This document shows, in pieces, positions 25,826 through 34,584 of a stretch of 64,000 nt of DNA. Position numbers and translations under genes: made by a program. Source of the DNA: Nostoc sp. NIES-4103 (GTDB lineage: Bacteria; Cyanobacteriota; Cyanobacteriia; Cyanobacteriales; Nostocaceae); assembly GCF_002368335.1 (NCBI RefSeq), contig NZ_AP018288.1:8173787-8237786 (forward strand), read 5' to 3'. Position 1 is the stretch's first letter, and each line of letters opens with the position of its first letter. The notes beneath the pieces are model-generated. The model did no database searches and was not told the DNA's origin. It worked only from the letters and a program-made list of their open reading frames with translations.

Positions 25826-28069
25826 CTAATCTCTGACCCATTTCAACACCTTTGGATCTTTATTATAACGGTAGGTCAAGCCATCTTTAGCAGTGATGGA
25901 CTTGCCTTGGCTGGCCCTGGTTCTAATGGTGGTGATAGAGTAGCCTGTTAATGCTTGCATTTCTTTATGAGAAAGTCCTACAATTGCGTCTATTTTTGTT
26001 AAAATTTCTGGTTGAGTTTCTGATTCTGATTCATTTTCAGGCGAAGTGTCTATTGTTGCTGAGATTTCTGGTTGAGTATCTGATTCACCTTCAGAAGAAG
26101 TGTCTATTGTTGTTGAGATTTTTGTTTGAGTTTCTAATTCACCCTCAGAGGAAATATCTATTGTTGCTGAAATTTTTGGTTGGCTTTGGGATTGATTCTC
26201 AGGAGAAGCATTGATTGTGACTGAGACTTTTGGTGAAGTTGGAGATTCGTTCTGAGAAGAAATATCTTTTGTAATTTGAGTTGTTTCGGGGGGATTTATC
26301 ATAATTGCTTTTTCCCGCCGATAATCCTCTACGGTAATCAGTCGCCAACTGGAGTCTTGTAAAAGTTCCAAAACCCATTGATGATAATTAAACAAACTCT
26401 CTCGATGTCCAACACTGATAAAAGTTGTTTTTGTTTCTTGCAACTGTTGATATAAATTTCCTTCGTTTTTCAAATCCAAAGCACTGGTTGCTTCATCTAA
26501 TATGGTGAAACTAGGACGTGTAATTAACAGTCGTGCAAAAGCAAGACGTTGTTGTTCTCCCAAAGATAATATATTTTCCCAAGGAACTTCTGTGTCAAAG
26601 CCTTCTACGCGGGTAAGCAAGTTTTGCAGGTTAACTTGTCGTAAAACTTCTTCGAGTTCTCGATCGCTCATTTGTCGAGTCGTATGAGGATAGAGTAGCT
26701 GTTCGCGCAAAGTTCCCAAGATTATATAGGGGCGTTGGGGCAAAAACAGCATATCTTCTAGGGGAGGTCGCACCAAACGACCAGTCCCAGCATTCCATAA
26801 ACCCGCGATCGCTCTCAACAAAGAACTCTTACCCCGACCACTAGGCCCAACAATCAGTAACCCTTCTCCTCTTTCAATAGACAGCGACAAGTCTTCAACA
26901 ATTACCTGCTCATAGTTTGGCGTTTGTAAGGTGACATTTTCAAAAGCAATACGCCTATCTTCTATGACTTTAATAGTATTTACATTCTCTGGTTGTTTAC
27001 TAACAGCTTCTAACGCATCCGTAAATTCTGCTAATCGCTCAATGTAACTAGAAAATCGTCCGGAAGCTCCAAATTCACCTATTATTTGTCCCAGAGCATT
27101 GGAAAACATAAAGCAAGCTAAACTAGCCTGGCTAATTTCTCCATAATCAATTTTATCTTGAATAAATAAAGGTGTGAGGATAAACATTGAAAATACAGCA
27201 ATAGCAGACTGATATGCTCTATTGAAAATTTCCTGACCTCTTTCCCAATTCAGTCTGCGTTCAGCAGCGTTCATCACATTATCAAATCTGCGCTGAACTA
27301 TAATTGATTCTTGGTCTTCTCCCTGAAAAAAAGCTATGGATTCAGAGTGATCCCGAACATGAGTCACGCTGTAATTGAAACTAGCTTTAAACTCTAGTTC
27401 CTCTCGATTAATTTTATTCAGTTGTTGAGTTAAATAAATAGCAATTAAATTACCTGCAACTGTATAAATAACTAGATAAATTGTAATTTCTATAGAAATG
27501 TCCCATAGAACTATCAAAAAAGTGATTATTTCCAGCAGTTTTTCGTATAAAGTCGTTGAAAATCTTAATGCAATGCTGGTAATTGGTTCTATTTCTTGAG
27601 TTAGGCGTTGGTCTGGGTTATTCAGATCAGATTTAAAAGTGATTCTATAATAAGCACGATTGCTCAAATATTTTTCTAAAATATAATTACTTAGCCATTT
27701 GTACCAATCAAGAGCAATTTTTTTTGCCAGATATCTATAAAATCCTACCGATAACACTGTTAGTACAATAGCAAGGCTGGAAATCCATAACGTATCAATA
27801 TACTTAGAAAGGTCTCTTTCTTCAATGATGATATCCAGTACATAGCGATTCCAGTAGCTACCTATGGCATTGGTACCCACAGCCCCGGTTATTAATAATA
27901 TCAGGAGAATCAGCATCCCCCATGAGCGAATGACATCTGAAAATGCTCTTCCCCCTGCTTTTGTTGGATACCAGTAAGGTTGAGCCACCACTCTGAAATC
28001 CTCCCAAAACTGAGTAAAAGCAAAGAAGGAATTTGTTGTGGTTTGATCACGAACGACTTGAGTTTGCAT
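25826..28069 (-). CDS. SbmA/BacA-like ABC transporter (fused permease-ATPase) with unusual tail
   Basis: 747 aa. The N-terminal permease (about 1-340) has about six membrane segments of the YddA/SbmA/BacA class. The ATPase (about 360-575) has Walker A GPSGRGKSSLL, signature LSLGEQQRLAFARLL and Walker B FTILDEATSALD. Relatives move peptides, vitamin B12 or acyl chains. A tail of about 170 residues follows: four or five repeats of the type EISATIDTSPENES, then a compact module containing LSHKEMQALTGYSITTIRTR that looks like a small helix-turn-helix fold. Known homologues end shortly after the ATPase. It could export the microviridins made from 34-35 kb, or serve the patatin/GUN4 block; I cannot decide. 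Confidence 0.83.
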   Translation of the reverse strand: MQTQVVRDQTTTNSFFAFTQFWEDFRVVAQPYWYPTKAGGRAFSDVIRSWGMLILLILLITGAVGTNAIGSYWNRYVLDIIIEERDLSKYIDTLWISSLAIVLTVLSVGFYRYLAKKIALDWYKWLSNYILEKYLSNRAYYRITFKSDLNNPDQRLTQEIEPITSIALRFSTTLYEKLLEIITFLIVLWDISIEITIYLVIYTVAGNLIAIYLTQQLNKINREELEFKASFNYSVTHVRDHSESIAFFQGEDQESIIVQRRFDNVMNAAERRLNWERGQEIFNRAYQSAIAVFSMFILTPLFIQDKIDYGEISQASLACFMFSNALGQIIGEFGASGRFSSYIERLAEFTDALEAVSKQPENVNTIKVIEDRRIAFENVTLQTPNYEQVIVEDLSLSIERGEGLLIVGPSGRGKSSLLRAIAGLWNAGTGRLVRPPLEDMLFLPQRPYIILGTLREQLLYPHTTRQMSDRELEEVLRQVNLQNLLTRVEGFDTEVPWENILSLGEQQRLAFARLLITRPSFTILDEATSALDLKNEGNLYQQLQETKTTFISVGHRESLFNYHQWVLELLQDSSWRLITVEDYRREKAIMINPPETTQITKDISSQNESPTSPKVSVTINASPENQSQSQPKISATIDISSEGELETQTKISTTIDTSSEGESDTQPEISATIDTSPENESESETQPEILTKIDAIVGLSHKEMQALTGYSITTIRTRASQGKSITAKDGLTYRYNKDPKVLKWVRD

Positions 28070-28249
28070 ATCCCGAAAATATCATGGTTCAAATATAGTG
28101 ATTTTCATGACGCTGAAATTCACTAATAAAATGATGGCCTTTGAGGGTTAAATCAGACTCAGAGGCCATTTATTACCCTACCGCAATTTGGGGCGATCGC
28201 TTAATTTTTTACATTCTTTGTAGAATATTACCGAATGTAACATCTGCAA

Positions 28250-28657
28250 TTATTCCTCCTCGACGATTTCAATTGTCTTTGGAGGCTGAACGTCTTCAGT
28301 TTCAACAGTACGTGTAGCTACTGGGCTAAGTTCATTTTTCAGTTTGAGTTTTAGTTCATCTGTGATGGGTAAATCATTAATTTCTTTAAGCAGAAATCTC
28401 ACAGATTCAGTTTTGCTACGTTCTAAATAGACAGCCTTGAGAATAGCTTCAATTCCATATCCTGCTATCAGATCCCCTACAGACGCTAATAGACCAAGCA
28501 GACCTAAACCACCTAAAAAGCCAAAGGGCCCTCCCAACCCTGTGAGGACGCCTATAAGGGCGGGAGTACTAGTCACACCTCCAGCAGCAGAGGTTAAAAT
28601 CACAAGAATTATACCAGGAAGACCTAGACCAGCTATTTTTTTTACGATTTCATCCAT
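28250..28657 (-). CDS. Small Gly-rich hydrophobic membrane protein
   Basis: 135 aa. Residues about 8-75 are almost entirely Gly, Leu, Ile, Ala and Val (for example LTGLGGPFGFLGGLGLLGL), enough for two or three membrane passes. They are followed by a charged helical region (about 80-107) and an acidic tail ending EIVEEE. No export signal besides the hydrophobic block. Small Gly-rich proteins of this look occur in cyanobacterial operons with effector or signalling genes, but I know no assigned function. It lies between the LamG-patatin gene (178 bp) and the ABC transporter (180 bp), same strand. Confidence 0.68.
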   Translation of the reverse strand: MDEIVKKIAGLGLPGIILVILTSAAGGVTSTPALIGVLTGLGGPFGFLGGLGLLGLLASVGDLIAGYGIEAILKAVYLERSKTESVRFLLKEINDLPITDELKLKLKNELSPVATRTVETEDVQPPKTIEIVEEE

Positions 28658-28835
28658 TAGAGTTACCTACAATCCTTACATTCATGGTTAAAACATTACT
28701 CAGGGTAGAAGAATCTATTCACCCTTGTCTGATATTTCTGTCTTGATTGCTGACACTTGTTGCTCTTAATGAGTGTGACTGTCAATTTTGATCACAAAGA
28801 TTTTTATTGTTTGATACACTCATTAATAATAAGAT

Positions 28836-30869
28836 TTAGCTGCACAAAATGCTACACAATTCATCAATTTGTTGACTTCTTTCTGTAATCAGTCGATTCG
28901 CTATTGCTTGGAGCTTACGAATATTTTCCGGCTTGGTATTGTCGATTTCTTCTAGTTCACTTGTGAGGAATGTTTGAAACCGATAATAAGAATTTTGATT
29001 ACCTTTATGTTCAAACAACCGTTCTAATTCCCCGGCTATTACCTCACTACCACCATCAAACACAATATTTAAAAGTGGTCTAGCCCATTGCAACAGTCCC
29101 CAATTTTTCACTTCTTTGTAAGGGTAGTTAGTAGTCAGGGAACCAGTACCTAGAGAAACTACCAATACATCCTCAGTATTGAATAATTGATGATTTTCTT
29201 GCCTACTAATTTGCGCCTCTACAATAGCTAAATTTGCTGGATTATTAGCGACTAATCCGCCATCGACTAAAGTATAGTAGCCGTTGGGATTATGAGAAGT
29301 GGAAACCCGATGCGGAGCAAAATAAGTCGGAGTGGCACTCGTTGCCAATGCCGCATCTGTTACTGTAAAAGCTGAACATAACTTGCGAAACCTTTTAGAT
29401 TCTATCTCTTGTTTCTCAACTTTGTTTGTGAAGAATACAGGAATTCGCAACTCAATATCATAGCTAGTTACGAAAACTTCTTTGAGGTTATTTTCTAAAG
29501 GGCTGTCTCCAAAATATTTCTTTAAAATTTCCTCTCTTCCCTCAGAAGAATATTTTGGTTGGATAAATATATCTTCTATTTGACCGAGGATTTTTTCAAA
29601 AAATGGTTCGTAAAATATCTCAGCCCCGTACTCAAGATATATTTGCAGGAGATCCTCAGCAGTATATTCAGCAACTGACAAATTTTCAGATAGATCTGAA
29701 GTTAATCGGGGTTTGGTTAATCCGAGTGCAAGAATTCCTCCAGTTGAAGTACCAGTAATTAAATCGAACAAACTAAAAATTGGTTTTTTTGTCCGCTTTT
29801 CAATTTCTGCTAAGATAATCGCTGGGATAATACCCCGAATACCGCCTCCATCAATGGAAAGTATTTTATATTTAGGCTGGGCTGTTGTATTCATAGTTTC
29901 TTTCGATTTTTCCTGAGTTAATATCTGTGGTTGTTCCTGCTGTGGAACATTGATTGAAACTTCGCTTTTGGTTTCTTCACTCTCTGGTGGGAAAATTAAA
30001 AGAGTATTAATTGAAACTTCACTTTGGCTAGTTTCGTCTGTTTGGGTTTCTTCACTCTCTGGCTGGAAAACTAGAAGGGTTTGGATACTGTCAGATTCTT
30101 CACTATCTGTGTTTGTCTGCGTTGTTTCCTTCGCTGTTTCAAGTTGTATCTCGCCTTCATTCGATGATGGTGTCGCAAATGGTATCTGTGCTATTTCCCA
30201 ACTAGGATTACCACGCAAATTTCCATTATGAACACTTCCAGCCTGGTTGCGGACAGTTGTTCCTTGTCCTTCATCTAATTTCCAGTAAGCTACTAATCCT
30301 TCCTCATTCCCGACTATCAACCCACAACGATGCGTCCGGATTTGTTCCTGAGTACAAGGATAATTCCAGACGCTAATGTGAGCTAATTGTCCAGTGAAAT
30401 ATATGCGATTGTGTAAAGTTGCGCCCAGAGTCAAAGGACTAGTTGCTTTGTTTAAAGAAGAACCTCTCAAAGACCCTGTATATTTATGTTCATCAAGATA
30501 TATAGTTAGTTGACCTTGATTAAAAATAATGGCAAAGAAATGCCATTGTCCGAGAGTTAATTCTCCATCGCCAAAGGTTCTAACAAATTTTTCAACAGTG
30601 TCATCAATAAATAGATCTAAATTGCCATCTTCACTAATACCGAACTCAAAATTATCACTGTATCGGTCTGAAGAACGGGCAAAAAAGACATTGCGCGTTC
30701 CATAGGTAGTAGCTTTATTTGTTAGTTGATGAGGATTTACCCACCCTGAAACTGTAAAAACTGAACTACCCTGTGCAAAAACACCACCAAGATCATTTCT
30801 GCCAAAATCTATATAATCATCCTGACCATCAAATGTCAGAACGGATTGGGTATGTACTTGGTTTGTCAC
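28836..30869 (-). CDS. LamG-patatin-like phospholipase fusion
   Basis: 677 aa. Residues about 8-205 are a LamG/concanavalin A-like jelly roll (LTFDGQDDYIDFG, VSGWVNPHQL, GLVAYWKLDEGQGT). Residues about 210-330 are an acidic linker with repeats of LLVFQPESEETQ type. Residues about 333-677 are a complete patatin lipase: oxyanion-hole motif DGGGIRG, nucleophile Ser375 in GTSTGG, catalytic Asp536 in DGGLVANNPA. Patatin domains of the CapV type hydrolyse membrane phospholipids and serve as effectors in some anti-phage systems. No nucleotide cyclase is nearby, so CBASS is not supported. The LamG part may bind a glycan or protein. It is the first gene of the minus-strand block. Confidence 0.87.
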   Translation of the reverse strand: MTNQVHTQSVLTFDGQDDYIDFGRNDLGGVFAQGSSVFTVSGWVNPHQLTNKATTYGTRNVFFARSSDRYSDNFEFGISEDGNLDLFIDDTVEKFVRTFGDGELTLGQWHFFAIIFNQGQLTIYLDEHKYTGSLRGSSLNKATSPLTLGATLHNRIYFTGQLAHISVWNYPCTQEQIRTHRCGLIVGNEEGLVAYWKLDEGQGTTVRNQAGSVHNGNLRGNPSWEIAQIPFATPSSNEGEIQLETAKETTQTNTDSEESDSIQTLLVFQPESEETQTDETSQSEVSINTLLIFPPESEETKSEVSINVPQQEQPQILTQEKSKETMNTTAQPKYKILSIDGGGIRGIIPAIILAEIEKRTKKPIFSLFDLITGTSTGGILALGLTKPRLTSDLSENLSVAEYTAEDLLQIYLEYGAEIFYEPFFEKILGQIEDIFIQPKYSSEGREEILKKYFGDSPLENNLKEVFVTSYDIELRIPVFFTNKVEKQEIESKRFRKLCSAFTVTDAALATSATPTYFAPHRVSTSHNPNGYYTLVDGGLVANNPANLAIVEAQISRQENHQLFNTEDVLVVSLGTGSLTTNYPYKEVKNWGLLQWARPLLNIVFDGGSEVIAGELERLFEHKGNQNSYYRFQTFLTSELEEIDNTKPENIRKLQAIANRLITERSQQIDELCSILCS

Positions 30870-31097
30870 AACATTTTAAGCTCCAAACAAAAGTAAAAAA
30901 TTATAATAATTTATAATTAGTAATTTTTAGTTTATAATTCATAAATTTTTAAATTAGAAAATCCAATTTCAACTTACTTTATAGATTGACAACGATAACT
31001 AAAAATAATTAGTTACTTCCTCCAAAAAAATAGAAAACTACTCACAGTAAAATTCCACTACCAAACACTAGATGACATAAGTTGATAATTGCTATTT

Positions 31098-31222
31098 TGA
31101 CCTCTCCCCCAGCCCCTCTCCGACGCGGAGAGGGGAGCAAAAATATAATTTTTCGTTGCTATTCCTTCATCTTTTAGGAGAGTGAGTTTGGGGGAAAATA
31201 GATTTATCGAACTCAGGTTCAA
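31098..31222. repeat. Decayed foldback element in the 30870-31319 gap
   Basis: CCCCTCTCC facing GGAGAGGGG at about 31115-31137 and a GAACTCAGGTTC end near 31209 resemble the element at 10788-10933, but the outer inverted repeat is degenerate. The rest of the gap is AT-rich, including ATTTTAGATTTTGGATT-type repeats before mdnC. No gene is seen. Confidence 0.45.
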
Positions 31223-31319
31223 AGGGGCAGGGCACAAGATAAACTAATAATTTAAAATTTTAGATCTATGATTTAAATTTAATCTAAAATCCAAAATCTA
31301 AAATCCAAAATTTTTTGCT

Positions 31320-32297
31320 CTATTTTTGAGTAAGTAGAATTTCTGCGATCGCGCTAGAAATTGGAAAGTGTGGTGCAAACACCTCTAGCCAGAAAAATTC
31401 CCCAACTGGGTTAATCTCAAGGAACACATGGCGACCATCGGGGGTGACAATAATATCAATAGCCCCATAGTTTAAGCCAAAATTAGCCATCAGTTTGAGC
31501 AGCTTTTTCTCAACATCTTCAGGCAAATCATAGGGTTTCCAAGCGTTTTTTAATGCTCTTCCCTCTTTACGCCAATCGTAAGTAGAACCCTCCAAACTTT
31601 GAGAATCTACCGCCGCAGTAAATACCTGGTGTCCGACAATAGTCGTCCGTAACTCCAGCGCCTTTGGCACATTTTCCTGAAACGTCATCGGACAAAAACG
31701 CAGCCCTTCTAGATTCTCCAAATCATCATCTGTAACTGGAGTCGTAAACACAACGAACTCTTCCCCGCGATCGCCAAAAATAGCAAAGGAAGAAAGCATT
31801 TTTGTGATTATACCTTGCTCTTGACACTCCAAAGCAAATTGCTTAACTGCCTCTGGATTGTTTGTAGTTAGAGTGCGTGGAGTCAGCAGTCCTACTTCTC
31901 GTGCAACTTGCAACTGTAGTTGTTTATTATTAGCCCGATCCACATTGATCATTTTGTCGAAGTGGAATCCTTTCAGGCTAGCAATCATACCCCTAACAGT
32001 GGCGCGACATTCATTAATTGACGCTTCTCTATATTGCTTATCCATTGATTCGGGGATTTTTAGCCCATAGCGCATCCGGCGATACCAAACTGAGGTAACT
32101 TCACTCAAATCAAGCTTCTGTTCACCATCAGTAATAATTACCCGTTCAGTATCACCAGAGTAAATATCCAGCTTTACTTCCGTGGGATATCTATCTGTGT
32201 CAAAACGAAATGCTTTTTCACCTCTAGCCTCAATTGCTTCCATTACTAGAGGAATACTTTCGTTGTCTTTGCTAAAAGTAACTATTAATACTGTCAT
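31320..32297 (-). CDS. mdnC: Microviridin ATP-grasp ligase, omega-ester forming (MdnC/MvdD)
   Basis: 325 aa. Opens with MTVLIVTFSKDNESIPLVMEAI-like sequence (first about 20 residues), close to the MdnC sequence as I remember it, with VWYRRMRYG and VDRANNKQLQLQVAREVG. The ATP-grasp metal site is in HVFLEINPVGEFFWLEV. MdnC/MvdD closes two lactones between Thr or Ser hydroxyls and Asp or Glu carboxyls of the precursor core, recognising the PFFARFL leader. It follows mdnB on the same strand with a 93-bp gap that carries the GTGCGTTA palindrome (32345-32374). It is full length with intact motifs. Confidence 0.93.
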   Translation of the reverse strand: MTVLIVTFSKDNESIPLVMEAIEARGEKAFRFDTDRYPTEVKLDIYSGDTERVIITDGEQKLDLSEVTSVWYRRMRYGLKIPESMDKQYREASINECRATVRGMIASLKGFHFDKMINVDRANNKQLQLQVAREVGLLTPRTLTTNNPEAVKQFALECQEQGIITKMLSSFAIFGDRGEEFVVFTTPVTDDDLENLEGLRFCPMTFQENVPKALELRTTIVGHQVFTAAVDSQSLEGSTYDWRKEGRALKNAWKPYDLPEDVEKKLLKLMANFGLNYGAIDIIVTPDGRHVFLEINPVGEFFWLEVFAPHFPISSAIAEILLTQK

Positions 32298-32344
32298 TTG
32301 ATTTTAGATTTTAGATTTTAGATTTTGGATTGGCATCAGCGGTA

Positions 32345-32374
32345 GGGTGCGTTATCGCGCCAGCGTAACGCACC
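32345..32374. repeat. GTGCGTTA palindromic repeat between mdnB and mdnC
   Basis: GGGTGCGTTA and TAACGCACC face each other across 11 nt. The same core lies at 22704-22735. It could attenuate mdnC relative to mdnB, but it is more simply a dispersed repeat. Confidence 0.55.
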
Positions 32375-32390
32375 ATCCTAGATTTTCTAA

Positions 32391-33386
32391 TCAACCTTCA
32401 TCCCTTTTTTCAAGTAGCGCATCTGCGATCGCACTAGCGATCGGTAAGTCTAATTCTTTCTCGATCATTCCCCACTCTCCTACAGGATTATTTTCCAAAA
32501 ACACATATTCCCCTGATGGTGTCAGAATGAAATCCAATGAGCCAAACGAAAGCCCAAATTTACCCATAAAAACTTGCAGACGACGCACTACTTCATCAGG
32601 AAGCTCATGGTGTAGCCATCCGCCAACATCAACACCAGGTTTACGCCAATCAGCTTGGGATGCTGCATAAACACCTGCATCTAGCGCTCCCACAAATACT
32701 TTGCCATTCACATACACCACGCGCAATTCTAAATGCTTAGGAATTTGCTCTTGAAAAACCATCGGACAATAGCGCAGTGACTCAGCATCTTGTAAGTCTT
32801 CTTCTTTGACGGTACTGGTGTAAAGAAAGAACGAGGAGTTAGCTTGCATACTGTACGAAAGAGCAGTTAAGAGCTTACTCACCATTTTTCCGTTGACTTG
32901 CTGGAAAAACTCTCTTGCTGCTTCAGCTTTGTTGGTGACAAGAGTCTTGGGAATGACAAAACCTACTTCAGACGCAACCCGCAACTGACGCAGTTTATTT
33001 TGTGCAGCCTCTATGCGGTCTAAATGATCTACCCAACGAGCATCTTTGAGGCTGTCCCAAAAACCATCTAAGGTCGCGCGTGATTCGCTAACACAAGCTT
33101 GTCTAAACTGTGGAGCCAATTCTGCACCCAGTTTTGGCTCCCAAATGCGCCGCATCCAAACAGCTTGCACCTGCTCTGTGCTAATCAATTGGTTGTTATA
33201 TTCTATGGTGTGATAGCTTTTGGACTTATCAAATTGTGCTGTTAATTGCACTTCTAGGGGAAACATATCAGTGTCGAGGCGGAATGGTTGCGCCCCTTTT
33301 TTTGATAAAGCTTCAGCCACTCTATCTATTGTGAAGAAATCATCACTGTGAGTGATTAATAATACAACATCACGCAACAAGGACAT
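32391..33386 (-). CDS. mdnB: Microviridin ATP-grasp ligase, lactam forming (MdnB/MvdC)
   Basis: 331 aa. N-terminus with VVLLITHSDDFFTIDRVAEA and FRLDTDMFPLEVQL, middle with IEAAQNKLRQLRVASEVGF, and ATP-grasp metal site YVFLENNPVGEW. In microviridin pathways this second ligase forms the omega-amide between Lys and the last acidic residue after MdnC has made the esters. Order on the minus strand is precursors, mdnB, mdnC, the standard order of mdn clusters. The start ATG at 33386 lies 709 bp downstream of the nearest precursor gene, a gap filled with repeat elements, so a separate promoter is possible. Confidence 0.92.
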   Translation of the reverse strand: MSLLRDVVLLITHSDDFFTIDRVAEALSKKGAQPFRLDTDMFPLEVQLTAQFDKSKSYHTIEYNNQLISTEQVQAVWMRRIWEPKLGAELAPQFRQACVSESRATLDGFWDSLKDARWVDHLDRIEAAQNKLRQLRVASEVGFVIPKTLVTNKAEAAREFFQQVNGKMVSKLLTALSYSMQANSSFFLYTSTVKEEDLQDAESLRYCPMVFQEQIPKHLELRVVYVNGKVFVGALDAGVYAASQADWRKPGVDVGGWLHHELPDEVVRRLQVFMGKFGLSFGSLDFILTPSGEYVFLENNPVGEWGMIEKELDLPIASAIADALLEKRDEG

Positions 33387-34095
33387 AATAAATTTTCTTT
33401 TTTTGAACTTTTAGAAAGTAGACATTAGAGGTTGTTTGAAAAGTATTTTTATTAACATCAAAACCTACCCAACCTAACCTGCTAGCCCCCATTTTCTCCA
33501 AAAGAAGGAGAGTTTCAAAGCCTATCGACCTTTCGGGTAGAGGAATGGAAGCGGGGTTTTTAGTATAGTTTGTAACTTCCCAAATAACCTCTTAAGGACT
33601 ACCAAAAAATAAATTACAGCAAATTGCAAGTTAATCAACAACACCCCACCCCAACCCTCCCCTTATAAAGGGGAGGGAGCAGATTTTCTATTTCTCCCCT
33701 TTATAAGCTTGAGTAGTGGCGTGGCAAGCTTAAAATGGTGCAATAGATTTCCTCTAATATCTCTGTGTTCTCTGCGCCTCTGCGGTTCGTTAATGCACTT
33801 TCCCCCTTTATAAGGGGAGATTAAGGGGGGTAATTCGATCTATTTAATTGACAAAGTTTCTGTAAATTTAGCCTCAAGCAGATCTAAAAAGTCAATTACT
33901 AACGACAGCCATCAGTATCAAAACTTTACTCTCTTGAGAAAGCATGATATGCTAAAGCACACATAAATGAATCATTTATTTACCCCTTCGCTTAAGCCAG
34001 CTACCCATAGCAGCGACCACATCAGAAGCCTGCTGACCGATGACCGATAACAATCATCAGTCCTCAGTTATCAGTCAAAAAGATTAATTTCTGAT
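33387..34095. repeat. Repeat-filled gap, including a partial MITE family B copy
   Basis: Between the precursors and mdnB. It contains CCCTCCCC-TTATAAAG-GGGAGGG hairpins (33655-33679 and again near 33805) and, at about 33711-33798, AGTAGTGGCGTGGCAAG followed by GTTCTCTGCGCCTCTGCGG, matching the left part of the element at 52005-52250. No open frame of note and no extra precursor peptide was found. Confidence 0.6.
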
Positions 34096-34245
34096 TTAGC
34101 GTTCTTCCCAATCTGAAGGCCACTTTAGAGTCCAAATTGGGATAGGGGTAGGTTCTTGTTCTGCCGGCTTTGGTGGTTCTTCTTCTACTAAGAAGCGAGC
34201 GAAAAATGGCATCGCTTGGCTATCCAATGCTATGCTTGTAGACAT
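34096..34245 (-). CDS. mdnA: Microviridin precursor peptide A (Trp variant)
   Basis: 49 codons, ATG at 34245 and TAA at 34096-34098. The leader has MPFFARFLVEEE, the recognition helix for the ATP-grasp ligases, and is followed by an unusually Pro/Glu-rich linker (EPPKPAEQEPTPIPI). The core WTLKWPSDWEER keeps Thr39, Lys41, Ser44, Asp45, Glu47 and Glu48, all ring-forming positions, but has Trp where Tyr normally follows the Lys. It should give a tricyclic product. Reading the upstream region on the minus strand shows GAGAG about 12 nt before the ATG. Last of four tandem precursors. Confidence 0.9.
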   Translation of the reverse strand: MSTSIALDSQAMPFFARFLVEEEPPKPAEQEPTPIPIWTLKWPSDWEER

Positions 34246-34285
34246 GGTATTTACTCTCGATTTCGATTTCGATTGTTAGATTCGA

Positions 34286-34318
34286 GTAGTTTTCAGTTAT
34301 TCAATTACTGAAAACTAC
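34286..34318. other. Stem-loop between precursors B and A
   Basis: GTAGTTTTCAGT pairs perfectly with ACTGAAAACTAC across a 9-nt loop. The identical stem occurs at 34520-34552 and a related one at 34760-34791, so each precursor junction carries one. Confidence 0.8.
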
Positions 34319-34345
34319 TTTTTTAATTCAGAGTGAAGCTACACT

Positions 34346-34486
34346 CTACCATTCTTCCCAATCAGAAGGATACTTTTTAGTCTCACCCCACGGCTGAGTA
34401 TCTGGCTGTGCAGATTGTTCTGACAAGAAGCGGGCAAAAAATGGCACTGCTTGGGTATTCGATGCTTTTACTGTGTTGTTAGACAT
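34346..34486 (-). CDS. mdnA: Microviridin precursor peptide B
   Basis: 46 codons plus TAG (34346-34348), ATG at 34486. The leader has VPFFARFLSEQ. The core GETKKYPSDWEEW holds Thr36, Lys38, Ser41, Asp42, Glu44 and Glu45 in the spacing needed for two esters and one amide, and ends in Trp as in microviridin J. The core is Trp-Gly before the Thr, with no Tyr-Pro. Nearly identical leader to precursors C and D, so they arose by tandem duplication. Confidence 0.92.
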   Translation of the reverse strand: MSNNTVKASNTQAVPFFARFLSEQSAQPDTQPWGETKKYPSDWEEW

Positions 34487-34519
34487 GATATTGACTCTCG
34501 ATTTCGATTGTTAGATTCG

Positions 34520-34552
34520 AGTAGTTTTCAGTTATTCAATTACTGAAAACTA
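34520..34552. other. Stem-loop between precursors C and B
   Basis: Exact copy of the 34286-34318 stem (GTAGTTTTCAGT facing ACTGAAAACTAC, loop TATTCAATT). Not followed by a U-run on the coding strand, so it is more likely a stability or processing hairpin than a terminator. Confidence 0.8.
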
Positions 34553-34584
34553 CTTGTTCAATTCAGATCAAGCTACACTCAGAT

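Noticed and set aside
28836..30869. CBASS-type CapV effector
   Set aside because: The patatin domain fits, but there is no CD-NTase or other CBASS gene nearby, so that label is not supported.
33387..34095. A fifth microviridin precursor upstream of mdnB
   Set aside because: Searched both strands for PFFARFL or PSDW codons between 33387 and 34095; none found.
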